In this document: positions 10,200 to 19,257 of the stretch, piece by piece | Position numbering within the stretch: position 1 is the first letter of the stretch | Layout: every line of letters starts with the position of its first letter | Assembly: GCA_013359135.1 (NCBI GenBank) | Contig: JABWCN010000018.1 | Span: forward strand, 1 to 64,000 | Direction of reading: 5' to 3' | DNA from: Pseudobdellovibrionaceae bacterium | GTDB taxonomy: Bacteria; Bdellovibrionota; Bdellovibrionia; Bdellovibrionales; Bdellovibrionaceae | DNA length: 64,000 nt | The notes under the pieces: model-generated | What the model saw: the letters and a program-made list of their open reading frames with translations, nothing else | What the model was told of the DNA's origin: nothing | The model's database searches: none | Made by a program: the position numbers and the translations under genes

Positions 10200-12869
10200 A
10201 TGATAATTAAGAAAATCAAAGGTTATTTTCTTTTAATAGTTTTATCGCTCGCTACGCAAACAACAGCCAAAGGAATCTACGATGATTTTTTGAAATCAGA
10301 GTGTTTTGGTTTTGATGCAACCAAGGGTAAAGATGATATAAAAAAAGGAATCAATCCAGAGAAACTTAAGTTTTTTGAAAAGTATATTCTTGATCAAGAA
10401 ATTGTAGATGAACAGGGAAATAAAATTAAAACTTCTAAGGGTAGTTTTTTTGGAAAGGCAGAAGAAAGTGGTGAAGGACTTGGAGAGCGTGTATTTGATT
10501 TTGATAAAATGATTCAAGATTTTTCAAAAGCCTCGGATCAGCTTGAAGAGGCTTGTCTTGCTGGGTTGATTTCTATAGCCAACGAAGAGTGGAATCAACA
10601 TTTAAATCAAGTATCTACAGAGTATGGCTGTGGGGTAGAGTTGAAATCTCAGCCGGTCTCTTGCTCTATTCGTGAAGCAAAAGAACTTAAAGATTGTCGT
10701 AAGGTAACTGGTGAAAATGAATTGAAACCAAGTCAAGAAAGATTTCCCTATGAAGCCTATGAATTAAATAAAGATGATGCAAAGGTATCTGATAAATGCG
10801 CAAAAGCTCAAACAAAAACGGGCGAGTCATTAAGGGATTTTTTGACCTCAAGAATGTCAATACTAGAAAATTTAGACAAAAAAATGTTCAGTGCCTATAT
10901 CGGAAAAATAAAAACACAGATAGCTGCAATGGCCACCGCGGCAGAGGCAAACGCTAAAAAAGAGGGTCAAAAGGCAGGTACAGAAGGAAAACCAGCTTGT
11001 TTAGACCCAAGAGGTTGCGCTGAAAAAAGTGATACTCAAGAGTTAGTTCAAGCAGGAAAGGAAACGACCGAAAAGGCCAAAGAACAAGATTGCTGTAACT
11101 ATCTTTCAGACAATTGGACGACCTTGGGGCTTTCAACAGTTAGAGGTTCAACTCCTAATGCTAGAATTTGTAAAGAAATGATGGATCCAAGTTCTGAAAA
11201 ATCAGTTTTTTCAGCAGAGTTTGCTGAGCAATGTACAAAAAACTTTGCCGCAGCTCTTACTAAATCTGCTGTAAATTCATTTGTTGATTTTTTCTCTTTT
11301 GGATGGCTAACAAACATTCCAATGCTGATTAAAGAGTTAACTACGAATTTTTCAGAAACCATTGCTAAGATAGGAAAAGAAATAATTGGCCTTGATGAAA
11401 AAGTATACTCCTGTGTGAATGAGCCAACTAGAAATGAAATGATTTGTTCTATGGTTGGTAATTTTTTTGGAAACAATGTAGGCTTTGGAGCAGCTATGGG
11501 AGGTGTGATTGGTGGTTCTGCTGCTCTTCTGGGAAAATCTGCAAAGTTAGGTAATATTGGTTTAAAAAAGTTTGCAGGAAAAGAATCAAAAATCCTCACT
11601 CAAATGTCTAAGAGCCAGCTTGCCTCTAAGGGTCTATTTAGATCAACTTCTGCTGGAGTGTGGTCAGGTGCTAAGAATGGGTTTCTTCTGCCAATTCATG
11701 CAGGGAAAGCTACATTTGGAGTCCTTGGGTATGCCTATAAAGGTGTTCGATCTGGAGTTAAGCTTGCAACAGTTCCATTAACAGCTGGAGCGGCATTTGG
11801 AATTAGAAAGTTTATAAAATCAGCCGATAATGTTGAGTCTTTAGCGGGTAAGACAGTAGAAAGTCTAGGAAAATATAATAACAAAACCTTACAAACATAT
11901 AGAAATCTCTTTGAAAAAGACTTCTATAAAACTAAAAGTGGTTTTGTAACTGAGTATCGAAAAGTAGGGAAAGAAAAAAAAGGATTAGATGATTCTATTA
12001 AAAAAGAACAAGAGCAAATGGATAAAAGAAATTCCGATTTGCAAATCAGCAAAGATAAAGCGGAAGCTGTGATTAAAGATACAAATGAGGCTAAGAATTT
12101 TTATAATGCCGATGGAACCCAAATGAAGTTTCAGCCTAATGGTAAAATAAAATACAAAAAAGAATTTGAAAGGCAAAAAAGAGAAGAAATATCTCAACAA
12201 GAAAGTAAAGTTATTAGTGAAAACCAAGCAGCACAAGAACAAATCGAATTATTACAAAATAGGGCGAGAGAACTTGATGGAAAAATGGCTAATATTAAAG
12301 AAAGATATTTTAATAAGTATGCCGAAGAAAAAACTAGAGCTGAACTAATTACTAGCAAAAAAGAAATCAAAAGACTCAGAGATGAAAACTCTAAATTAAC
12401 TAATGATACAGAAAATGGAGTGACAACTTTACAAAGAAATTTAGCAGAGATAGAAAATCTTGAACAAAAAACAAAAGCTTTAACACAACAATTAGAAGAA
12501 ATTGGAAAACTAAAAAATCCACCTGAACTTAAAAGCAACAAGTTGTTAAACACAAGTACTAAAATTGCTGTACCAATGGGGGCTGGCGCAAAAGAGATGG
12601 AGAAGTTTAATGAACCAGAACAAACTCCAGAAACTAGAAAATTTCAAGAGGGTAATGACTACGTGACTCCGCCGTCGCTGATTGCGCCAGAAACAAAGGA
12701 AGTAACTCCAGAAAACAAACAAATGGTTCCACCCCAAAAGGCTGCTGAAAAACCTAAGGTAGAGGTTGTTAAAACAGAGCCACCCAAGCAGCCCTCTGGA
12801 CCTCAAAAACCACAACCAGTGAAAGAAAGCACAGAGAAAATCCCTAAGCCGCCACCAATGGATAGATAA
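10200..12869 (+). CDS. Large exported coiled-coil protein of unknown function
   Basis: This 889-residue protein begins with a signal peptide (MIIKKIKGYFLLIVLSLATQ, then TTAK). Residues about 25-400 are acidic and contain many cysteines, including one CC pair, suggesting disulfide bonds in the periplasm or outside. Residues about 425-550 are Gly/Ala-rich and hydrophobic (FGAAMGGVIGGSAALLG and further segments) and could insert in a membrane. Residues about 590-780 are a long Lys/Glu-rich coiled coil. The last 90 residues are Pro/Lys-rich and end in KIPKPPPMDR. This layout resembles large secreted or envelope-spanning proteins but matches no family I know. It ends 28 bases before the convergent mfd stop. 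Confidence 0.65.
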   Translation: MIIKKIKGYFLLIVLSLATQTTAKGIYDDFLKSECFGFDATKGKDDIKKGINPEKLKFFEKYILDQEIVDEQGNKIKTSKGSFFGKAEESGEGLGERVFDFDKMIQDFSKASDQLEEACLAGLISIANEEWNQHLNQVSTEYGCGVELKSQPVSCSIREAKELKDCRKVTGENELKPSQERFPYEAYELNKDDAKVSDKCAKAQTKTGESLRDFLTSRMSILENLDKKMFSAYIGKIKTQIAAMATAAEANAKKEGQKAGTEGKPACLDPRGCAEKSDTQELVQAGKETTEKAKEQDCCNYLSDNWTTLGLSTVRGSTPNARICKEMMDPSSEKSVFSAEFAEQCTKNFAAALTKSAVNSFVDFFSFGWLTNIPMLIKELTTNFSETIAKIGKEIIGLDEKVYSCVNEPTRNEMICSMVGNFFGNNVGFGAAMGGVIGGSAALLGKSAKLGNIGLKKFAGKESKILTQMSKSQLASKGLFRSTSAGVWSGAKNGFLLPIHAGKATFGVLGYAYKGVRSGVKLATVPLTAGAAFGIRKFIKSADNVESLAGKTVESLGKYNNKTLQTYRNLFEKDFYKTKSGFVTEYRKVGKEKKGLDDSIKKEQEQMDKRNSDLQISKDKAEAVIKDTNEAKNFYNADGTQMKFQPNGKIKYKKEFERQKREEISQQESKVISENQAAQEQIELLQNRARELDGKMANIKERYFNKYAEEKTRAELITSKKEIKRLRDENSKLTNDTENGVTTLQRNLAEIENLEQKTKALTQQLEEIGKLKNPPELKSNKLLNTSTKIAVPMGAGAKEMEKFNEPEQTPETRKFQEGNDYVTPPSLIAPETKEVTPENKQMVPPQKAAEKPKVEVVKTEPPKQPSGPQKPQPVKESTEKIPKPPPMDR

Positions 12870-12892
12870 ATGCTATAAAGACTTCAACGTGA

Positions 12893-12910
12893 GGGGATTA
12901 GAAAATCCCC
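12893..12910. terminator. Short hairpin between convergent genes
   Basis: A 7-bp stem (12893-12899 with 12904-12910, arm GGGGATT) with a 4-base loop lies at the 3' ends of the coiled-coil gene and mfd and includes the mfd stop codon. No T-tract follows on either strand, so intrinsic termination is doubtful. Confidence 0.3.
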
Positions 12911-15900
12911 ATTCTTCTGATTAGCTTTTTTTCAGAGCTTGGTTTTGGATCTTTAGGATCATTTCCATCTGCAACGTTCAAAAGATATTTCAGCTCTTCA
13001 AAAACCTGTGACCAGCCAATGATCTCCATTCGGATATTTAAACGATTATCAGGAGTGAGTGAATATTTTTTTGATTCTCTCATCGCAATTTTGATAGCTT
13101 GCTCAGGGGATAATTTAGATTTTTCAGTAAATATCAATGAAACTGTTTTTACTCCAGCGCTAACGTCTCTGACACCAAGATCTTTGCACAACTTACGAAC
13201 AAGCATTACGCCAATCAAATTCACAACGGGTTCTGGTAAGGGACCGAACTGATCTTGAAGCTCATTTTCAATTTGTTCTACATCAGATTCTAGTTTTATC
13301 TCAGCTAAAGCTTTATAATAACTTAAGCGTAAGCGGATATCTGGAATGTACTTATCCGGAATCATAGCTGGAATTCTGAGATTGATTTCTGGGTCAAGCT
13401 CTGAATCATCAACATCCTCTCCCTTAGCTCGAGCAATGGCGTCGTTAAGTAAATCCATATACAATTCATACCCAACCGAATTAACGTGACCTGATTGTTC
13501 ATCGCCAAGAATATTTCCTGCTCCTCGTAACTCAAGATCGTATTGAGCAATACGAATTCCACTTCCTAGTTGAGTATTTTCCTGAATAATTTTTAGTCGC
13601 TCTTGAGCTTCTTTATCTAACTGCCTACTTCTTGGAAGTAGTAAGTAACAATAAGCACGCTGCTTTGCTCTGCCAACTCGACCACGGAGTTGGTACAATT
13701 GAGAAAGGCCAAACATGTGGGCTTGATCAATGAACATCGTGTTAGCTCTAGACACATCCATTCCTGACTCAACTATGGCAGTGCTGACGAGGACATCTAT
13801 TTCGTGATTGAAAAAAGCTAACATTGTTTTTTCTAAATCCTCTTCATCCATTTGTCCATGAGCTACACGAATTCTGGCTGAAGGCACAATTTGTCGTATT
13901 TCGTCGGCAATGCCATAGATAGACTGTACGCGGTTATGAATGAAATATATTTGTCCTCCCCGGTGAATTTCTGACTCTATGGCCTTTCTGATGGTTTCTG
14001 TCTCCCATTTACAGATAAAAGTGCGAGTCGGAAGACGATCCACTGGCGCTGTGTTTATTAAACTTAAATCTCTGATACCAACAAGGCTTAAGTTTAAAGT
14101 TCTTGGTATTGGAGTGGCCGATAAAGTTAGAGTGTCTACAGAAGTCTTAAGTTTTTTTATTTTTTCTTTATGAGTGACTCCAAATTTTTGCTCTTCATCA
14201 ACTATGAGCAAGCCAAGATCTTTAAAAAGAACATCTTTAGAAAGCAAGCGATGGGTGCCAATTAATATATCCACCTTACCTTCTTTTAGTTCTTGTAGGG
14301 TTTTTTTCGCGTCAGCATTGGACACAAAGCGGTTAAGTTCACGAATTTCTATAGGCCAACCATGGAATCTTTTTTTAAAATTTTCGAAATGTTGAAAACT
14401 TAAAATAGTCGTTGGCGCAAGTACAGCCACTTGCTTTTTACTTTCAACAGCAAAAAAAGCAGCGCGCATTGCAACTTCAGTTTTACCAAAGCCAACATCA
14501 CCACAAATCAAGCGATCCATTGGTTTTGAAGAGCCCATGTCTTTTGCGATATCGTTGATAGAGCGCATTTGATCGTCAGTTTCTTCAAAAGGAAATCCCT
14601 TTTCAAATTCAATAATTTCTTTTTCATTGAGAGCAAAACTAGGACGATGCATTTCAGCTCTTTTTGCATAAAGTGCAAGAAGCTCACTCGCAATATCCTT
14701 GAGATGGTTTTTAACCTTGATTTTGGTTTTTTCCCAGGATGTACCGCCCAGCTTATCAAGGAGGGCTTCACTCATCCCGCTAGAATATTTTTGTAGTTGA
14801 TTGACTCGATATACAGGAAGATAAAGTTTATCTTTTTCTTTATAAGAGAGCTGGATAAACTCAGAATCAATGCCATTTATATTCATGACTTTGAGTCCTT
14901 CGTACTGGCCTATACCATGCTTGATATGGACGACGAGGTCACCGGGTTTAAGGTCTCCAAAGTTAAGTCGTTTTGCTTGCTTTTGAAAATCTTCTGCTCC
15001 CTGTTGGGAGCGAACACGTTCTTTTCTTCCAAAAAAATCTTCCTCGCGAAGAAGAATCACTTTTTCCTCTTCCAGGCGCAGACTTTCTCCAAGATAACGG
15101 GGTATCATGTGAATTAAATGAGGATTGTTCTCTTGTTCGTGAGACCAGGTGTCCCACCGGTAGTCATCGTTATCAACCTTACCAAATTGAAAATGAATTT
15201 GATCTAAAAAATGTTTGAGCCTTTCAGCCTGGGCTAAATTTCTGATAGCTACAAAAATTTTATAGTGATCATTTTTCCATTGTTTGAGTTTATTAGAAAT
15301 GGCAATATTCCAAGCCTCAGTCCCAGGAGTCGCGGCAAGTGACAAATTAGAAAACTCTTGAGTTGTGAAAGAACGATAATCAATTCTTTCCACGTTATCC
15401 ATGGAGTTTTCCACAGCCTTATTACTAAAATCGATGTTAGAAAAATAAATTTTTCTATTTACTAAATTCTCATGAAAACCCAAAAAGGCTTCATTGGATT
15501 CGGTAGTTGATTGAATCCATGAAGGATTAAAATAGGATTCTGGCTCTGGTCGAATTAAAGAGCTGCTTGAGTTTTTATATTCTTCTTTTAAATCAGACAG
15601 TTGTGAGTCACTAGTGGTTTGAATTTGTATAGGGTCAAGGATCCAAAGTTTAAAAGGGACCCCAAAGTGATCTAATGGAAGTGAAGGGCTTTGATAAAAG
15701 CACGGTAATAAAAACTCAATGCCTGGAAAGTAATTTTTTTGAACCAAAGAACGACAAATATCTTCGACTTCTTCTTGTGGCAGCGGACGATCTTTGGTTG
15801 TACTTTTAAATCGACTTATTAGATTCTCATATTCTGATTCTAAAAATAGAATTTCTTTAGCTGGAGATAAAATAAAGGAATCTATTTCAGACTGACTTTT

Positions 15901-16563
15901 TAATGTGCTTGGAGAAAAAAAACGCAGGGATTCAATCTGTTCTCCAAAGAGCTCAATACGAACGGGCCACTTTTCTGCTGGCGAAAAAATGTCGACGATA
16001 CCTCCACGAATGGCAAATTGACCAACATCCTCGACCATGGGTGCTGATTCATAACCAAGCTCAATCAAGTACTTTGATAGGTCTTCGGGTAAAAAATCTC
16101 CTTTTTTTAACCATTTGTTGGTTTCAATTAAAACATCAACCGGAAGAGTCTTTTGTTGCATGCCTAAATAAGACGCAATAAATATTTCGCCCTTCTTTGG
16201 GTTTTGGGCGCGACTTAAAAAGAACAATCGTTCACGAATAAGTTTAGGCGAAGGATAAACTCCTGAGTAGGGGGAAACATCAAATTCAGGAAGGATATAA
16301 CAAGAGCGATGTGGATCAAAAAACTCAATGTAGTTGGCTAATTTATTAGCAGAAGAAGCATCACTTACAATAACGACATGGGGGTGTGAGTGAGTCTTAT
16401 CACCGTGACTATGGCTTATAAAAAAGGCAAAAGATAAAAGTGAAGAGGTGCCAATAACATAAGCTTCAGGAGCTGTTAAAGCCTCTTTTTTTGTCGATGA
16501 GGGGGTATCAAAAAATCGTTCAAGCTGAGATTCTAAGCGTGGATTGAGTGGTTCAAACTTCAT
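12898..16563 (-). CDS. mfd: Transcription-repair coupling factor Mfd
   Basis: Mfd is a DNA translocase that pushes stalled RNA polymerase off damage and recruits UvrA. The 1221-residue length is slightly above the usual 1150. Domains in order: the UvrB-like N-terminal modules; the CarD-like RNA polymerase interaction domain near residue 535 (LKPGDLVVHIKHGIGQYEG); the RecG-like motor with Walker A GDVGFGKTEVA near 688, the DEEQ box near 788 and LSATPIPRTL; and the C-terminal D7 autoinhibitory domain. It is transcribed alone, divergently from nuoA. The ATG has no obvious Shine-Dalgarno sequence. Confidence 0.98.
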   Translation of the reverse strand: MKFEPLNPRLESQLERFFDTPSSTKKEALTAPEAYVIGTSSLLSFAFFISHSHGDKTHSHPHVVIVSDASSANKLANYIEFFDPHRSCYILPEFDVSPYSGVYPSPKLIRERLFFLSRAQNPKKGEIFIASYLGMQQKTLPVDVLIETNKWLKKGDFLPEDLSKYLIELGYESAPMVEDVGQFAIRGGIVDIFSPAEKWPVRIELFGEQIESLRFFSPSTLKSQSEIDSFILSPAKEILFLESEYENLISRFKSTTKDRPLPQEEVEDICRSLVQKNYFPGIEFLLPCFYQSPSLPLDHFGVPFKLWILDPIQIQTTSDSQLSDLKEEYKNSSSSLIRPEPESYFNPSWIQSTTESNEAFLGFHENLVNRKIYFSNIDFSNKAVENSMDNVERIDYRSFTTQEFSNLSLAATPGTEAWNIAISNKLKQWKNDHYKIFVAIRNLAQAERLKHFLDQIHFQFGKVDNDDYRWDTWSHEQENNPHLIHMIPRYLGESLRLEEEKVILLREEDFFGRKERVRSQQGAEDFQKQAKRLNFGDLKPGDLVVHIKHGIGQYEGLKVMNINGIDSEFIQLSYKEKDKLYLPVYRVNQLQKYSSGMSEALLDKLGGTSWEKTKIKVKNHLKDIASELLALYAKRAEMHRPSFALNEKEIIEFEKGFPFEETDDQMRSINDIAKDMGSSKPMDRLICGDVGFGKTEVAMRAAFFAVESKKQVAVLAPTTILSFQHFENFKKRFHGWPIEIRELNRFVSNADAKKTLQELKEGKVDILIGTHRLLSKDVLFKDLGLLIVDEEQKFGVTHKEKIKKLKTSVDTLTLSATPIPRTLNLSLVGIRDLSLINTAPVDRLPTRTFICKWETETIRKAIESEIHRGGQIYFIHNRVQSIYGIADEIRQIVPSARIRVAHGQMDEEDLEKTMLAFFNHEIDVLVSTAIVESGMDVSRANTMFIDQAHMFGLSQLYQLRGRVGRAKQRAYCYLLLPRSRQLDKEAQERLKIIQENTQLGSGIRIAQYDLELRGAGNILGDEQSGHVNSVGYELYMDLLNDAIARAKGEDVDDSELDPEINLRIPAMIPDKYIPDIRLRLSYYKALAEIKLESDVEQIENELQDQFGPLPEPVVNLIGVMLVRKLCKDLGVRDVSAGVKTVSLIFTEKSKLSPEQAIKIAMRESKKYSLTPDNRLNIRMEIIGWSQVFEELKYLLNVADGNDPKDPKPSSEKKLIRRMGIF

Positions 16564-16657
16564 AGAAAGGGTCTAGCAATTAAGCGCAGCTTTGAAAAGC
16601 AGAGTCCTAATTATTTTTGCTGCGCCGCCACTGTATTTTTTGATTGGAACATAGCGC

Positions 16658-16686
16658 TTGGAAATATAACTAATGGAAAGTATAAA
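16658..16686 (+). promoter_or_regulatory. Candidate sigma-70-type promoter of the nuo operon
   Basis: TTGGAA at 16658-16663 and TATAAA at 16681-16686 are separated by 17 bases. Transcription would begin near 16693, giving a leader of about 55 bases before the nuoA start. It lies in the 185-base gap between divergent mfd and nuoA. Confidence 0.5.
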
Positions 16687-16748
16687 TGAAAATTGCAGAG
16701 ATTCGACTAAATTAAATTTTTTTAGAAAATTTTAAGGATGGAGGAATT

Positions 16749-17141
16749 GTGAATACAGTTGCCGCAGGAATGCCGTTGGGTGGAGTCATTTTTATGACCA
16801 TCTTTATTGCTATTTTTGGATATATTTTGATCATCTTAGCTCGTCTTATTGGCGGCAGAAGAACCAATAACTCGCAAGTTAAAAGAGACATTTATGAGTG
16901 TGGTATCCCTGTTCAAGAAAAAAGAGAGACAAAAGTTTCTGTAAAATTTTATCTCACTGCAATTCTATTCATTCTTTTCGATATCGAGATTATCTTTATG
17001 TATCCATGGGCTATTACTTTTAAAGATTTTATTGGTTCTGGCCAGGGTGCCTTTGTTTTCGTTTCAATGTTGGTGTTTATTGCTGTTTTTATTTATGGAT
17101 TGTTTTGGGAAATCAAATCAAAAGCCCTCGAGTGGGATTAA
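16749..17141 (+). CDS. nuoA: NADH-quinone oxidoreductase subunit A
   Basis: NuoA is a small membrane subunit near the quinone site of respiratory complex I. The 130-residue protein has three membrane helices and the family signatures YECGIPVQ, with the conserved cysteine of the loop, and FDIEIIFMYPWA. Translation starts at a GTG with a strong GGATGGAGG ribosome binding site. It leads an operon that skips directly to nuoH; the hydrophilic-arm genes nuoB to nuoG and nuoI are absent here. Confidence 0.96.
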   Translation: MNTVAAGMPLGGVIFMTIFIAIFGYILIILARLIGGRRTNNSQVKRDIYECGIPVQEKRETKVSVKFYLTAILFILFDIEIIFMYPWAITFKDFIGSGQGAFVFVSMLVFIAVFIYGLFWEIKSKALEWD

Positions 17142-17190
17142 ATTAAATAACAAGAGATGTCGTTAGCGAAGAAAACGAGGAGATGAGTTA

Positions 17191-18318
17191 ATGGGAAATG
17201 ATGCTTTTGAAATAACAATAAATTTAATTAAGTTAGTAGCTGTGTTTTTGTTAATTGTTCAAGCTGTGCCAATACTTGTGTGGGTTGAAAGACGTGGGTC
17301 TGCATTCATTCAAAATCGCTTTGGTCCAAATCGCGTAGGCCCGTTGGGTTTATTACAGCTTTTGGCTGATGCGGTAAAGTTTTTAACGAAGGAAGATTTT
17401 GCACCCGATAAGGCCATTAAGCCTTTGTTTTACGCAGCTCCAGTGTTTGCATTAATTCCAGCAGCTTTAGCTTTTGCGGCAATTCCACTTTCAGTCCCCC
17501 TTGAGATTGGCGGATATGTTTTCAGAATACAAGGTTATGAAATGAATGTGGGGATTGTTTTTATTCTGGGTGTTTCGGGCTTGGCGGCTTATACCATTTT
17601 GATGGCGGGATGGGGCTCTGGTAGTAAGTTTTCACTTCTTGGTGCGTTGAGGGCTAGTGCGCAGGTTATAAGTTATGAGTTGGCCCTGGGTTTGTCTATC
17701 GTTGGCGTTATCATGATGTATGGAACGTTTAATTTGACTGAAATGATCACGGCACAGCAGGGAGCTATGAAGTTTCATGCTTTTGGCTATGAAATCACAT
17801 CAAGATTTTTGCCTAATTGGGGAATTTTCTATCAACCATTAGCTGCCATATTGTTTTTTGCTGCTTCATTTGCGGAATCAAACCGGCTACCTTTCGACTT
17901 GGCCGAGGGTGAGGCTGAGATTGTAGCTGGATTTCACACAGAGTATGGTGGATTTAAAATGTTGATGTTCTTTATCGGTGAGTATGGCCATATGATTTTA
18001 GGGTCTTCTCTTATGATCGTATTTTTCTTTGGTGGTTATGGCTTGCCGGGAATTACGGTTGATGAGGTGAGATCGTGGGCTGCTGGTGTTACTGATGGCG
18101 CCGCGGGAGCCAGCGTGTTGACGACTTTGATCCATTTTTTGAGTTTTACTGTTAAGTTGGTTTTGTTTTTATGGATTTTTATATGGGTTAGATGGACTCT
18201 TCCACGTTTTAGATATGATCAATTGATGGATCTGGGGTGGAGAACTATGTTGCCATGGGCCCTTGGAAATACAATTTTGACGGCCTTGGTGATTTATTTC
18301 ACTTCGGTTTTGATATAG
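17191..18318 (+). CDS. nuoH: NADH-quinone oxidoreductase subunit H
   Basis: NuoH (ND1 homologue) forms much of the quinone-binding chamber where the membrane and peripheral arms meet. The 375-residue product has eight or so membrane helices. It carries the signatures VERRGSAFIQNRFGPNRVGP, LADAVKF and AESNRLPFDLAEGEAE, followed by GFHTEYGGFKM. The acidic loop needed for coupling is intact. This subunit is specific to complex I, which argues against the cluster being an Mrp-type antiporter. Confidence 0.98.
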   Translation: MGNDAFEITINLIKLVAVFLLIVQAVPILVWVERRGSAFIQNRFGPNRVGPLGLLQLLADAVKFLTKEDFAPDKAIKPLFYAAPVFALIPAALAFAAIPLSVPLEIGGYVFRIQGYEMNVGIVFILGVSGLAAYTILMAGWGSGSKFSLLGALRASAQVISYELALGLSIVGVIMMYGTFNLTEMITAQQGAMKFHAFGYEITSRFLPNWGIFYQPLAAILFFAASFAESNRLPFDLAEGEAEIVAGFHTEYGGFKMLMFFIGEYGHMILGSSLMIVFFFGGYGLPGITVDEVRSWAAGVTDGAAGASVLTTLIHFLSFTVKLVLFLWIFIWVRWTLPRFRYDQLMDLGWRTMLPWALGNTILTALVIYFTSVLI

Positions 18319-18339
18319 GAAATGACTGGAGAGGGTAAA

Positions 18340-18930
18340 ATGATAACAGATGTATTAATGTTTTGGTTTCTTGCTTTGGTGGTTTTGGGGAGCGGTCTTG
18401 CCGTTATTTTGTTTACAAACCCCGTTTACTCTGCCTTGTCTTTGGTTATGGCGATGGTGGGTGTTGCTGCCGTGTTTGTAACTCTTGGCGCATACTTCAT
18501 AGCTGGCGTGCAGTTAATTGTATATGCTGGGGCCGTAATGGTTTTGTTTGTGATGGTCTTGATGCTTTTTGATTTAAAGAGAGAAACGCATTCATTTGCT
18601 GCTGGTAAAATTTCAGGGGCTCTAAAACTGATTTCTGTTGGATTGTTTGCTGGGCTAGTGGTTGGTGGCATTGTGATGAGCCAGGGGTACTTTGTTAAAG
18701 AAAATGAAAAGAGCTTAGGGGCTGCTAGTGCAACTCAATCTGTAAACACGGTTGCAGGTTCTCAAACAAATTTAAATGTTGTGAATACAGACAACACCAA
18801 GGTTCTTGGAACTGTTTTATTTTCAAAACATGTTTTTGGATTTGAGGCTTTGGGTGTCTTATTAACTGTTATTGCTGTTGGAACAGTAGCACTTGCAAGA
18901 AGTAAAGGTGGAACGCATGCAAAGCACTAA
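18340..18930 (+). CDS. nuoJ: NADH-quinone oxidoreductase subunit J
   Basis: NuoJ (ND6 homologue) is a membrane subunit holding the pi-bulge helix of the proton path. I start at 18340 because GGAGAGGG sits just upstream; an in-frame ATG at 18322 lacks such a site. The 196-residue product shows the conserved [15 protein letters not shown] helix and NPVYSALSL. An Asn/Thr-rich loop of about 50 residues precedes the last helix. Its end overlaps nuoK by 14 bases. No nuoI gene lies between nuoH and nuoJ, where it is usually found. Confidence 0.94.
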   Translation: MITDVLMFWFLALVVLGSGLAVILFTNPVYSALSLVMAMVGVAAVFVTLGAYFIAGVQLIVYAGAVMVLFVMVLMLFDLKRETHSFAAGKISGALKLISVGLFAGLVVGGIVMSQGYFVKENEKSLGAASATQSVNTVAGSQTNLNVVNTDNTKVLGTVLFSKHVFGFEALGVLLTVIAVGTVALARSKGGTHAKH

Positions 18931-19243
18931 TTTTTTAACTGAGGTTGGACTTAATCATTATCTAATTTTATCTGCACTTTTGTTTGTAACGGGAATGACG
19001 GGCGTTTTGTTGAAAAGAAATATCATAGTTATGTTGATGTCGATTGAGCTTATGTTAAACGCTGTTAATATTTCATTTGTCGCTTTTAGTAAGTATTTAA
19101 ACAACGTTGATGGTCAAATCATGGTGTTTTTTGTGATGACCATTGCTGCTGCCGAGGCGGCAGTGGGGTTAGCTATAGCTGTAACTATTTTCAAGAGATT
19201 CAAAGAAATTAATATTAAATTTTTTGAACATTTACGCGGATAA
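18917..19243 (+). CDS. nuoK: NADH-quinone oxidoreductase subunit K
   Basis: NuoK (ND4L homologue) is a three-helix membrane subunit carrying glutamates needed for proton pumping. I place the start at 18917, after AAGGTGG, giving 108 residues. Signatures are [29 protein letters not shown] and [16 protein letters not shown], which contain the two conserved glutamates. It overlaps the end of nuoJ. Confidence 0.96.
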   Translation: MQSTNFLTEVGLNHYLILSALLFVTGMTGVLLKRNIIVMLMSIELMLNAVNISFVAFSKYLNNVDGQIMVFFVMTIAAAEAAVGLAIAVTIFKRFKEINIKFFEHLRG

Positions 19244-19257
19244 GGTTGAGGTTTTAG

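Noticed and set aside
11099-11599. Open frame of 166 codons on the minus strand
   Set aside because: It lies entirely inside the large exported coiled-coil gene, has no ribosome binding site and no protein-like composition.
14797-15117. Open frame of 106 codons on the plus strand
   Set aside because: It overlaps mfd fully in antisense; mfd motifs are intact and explain the region.
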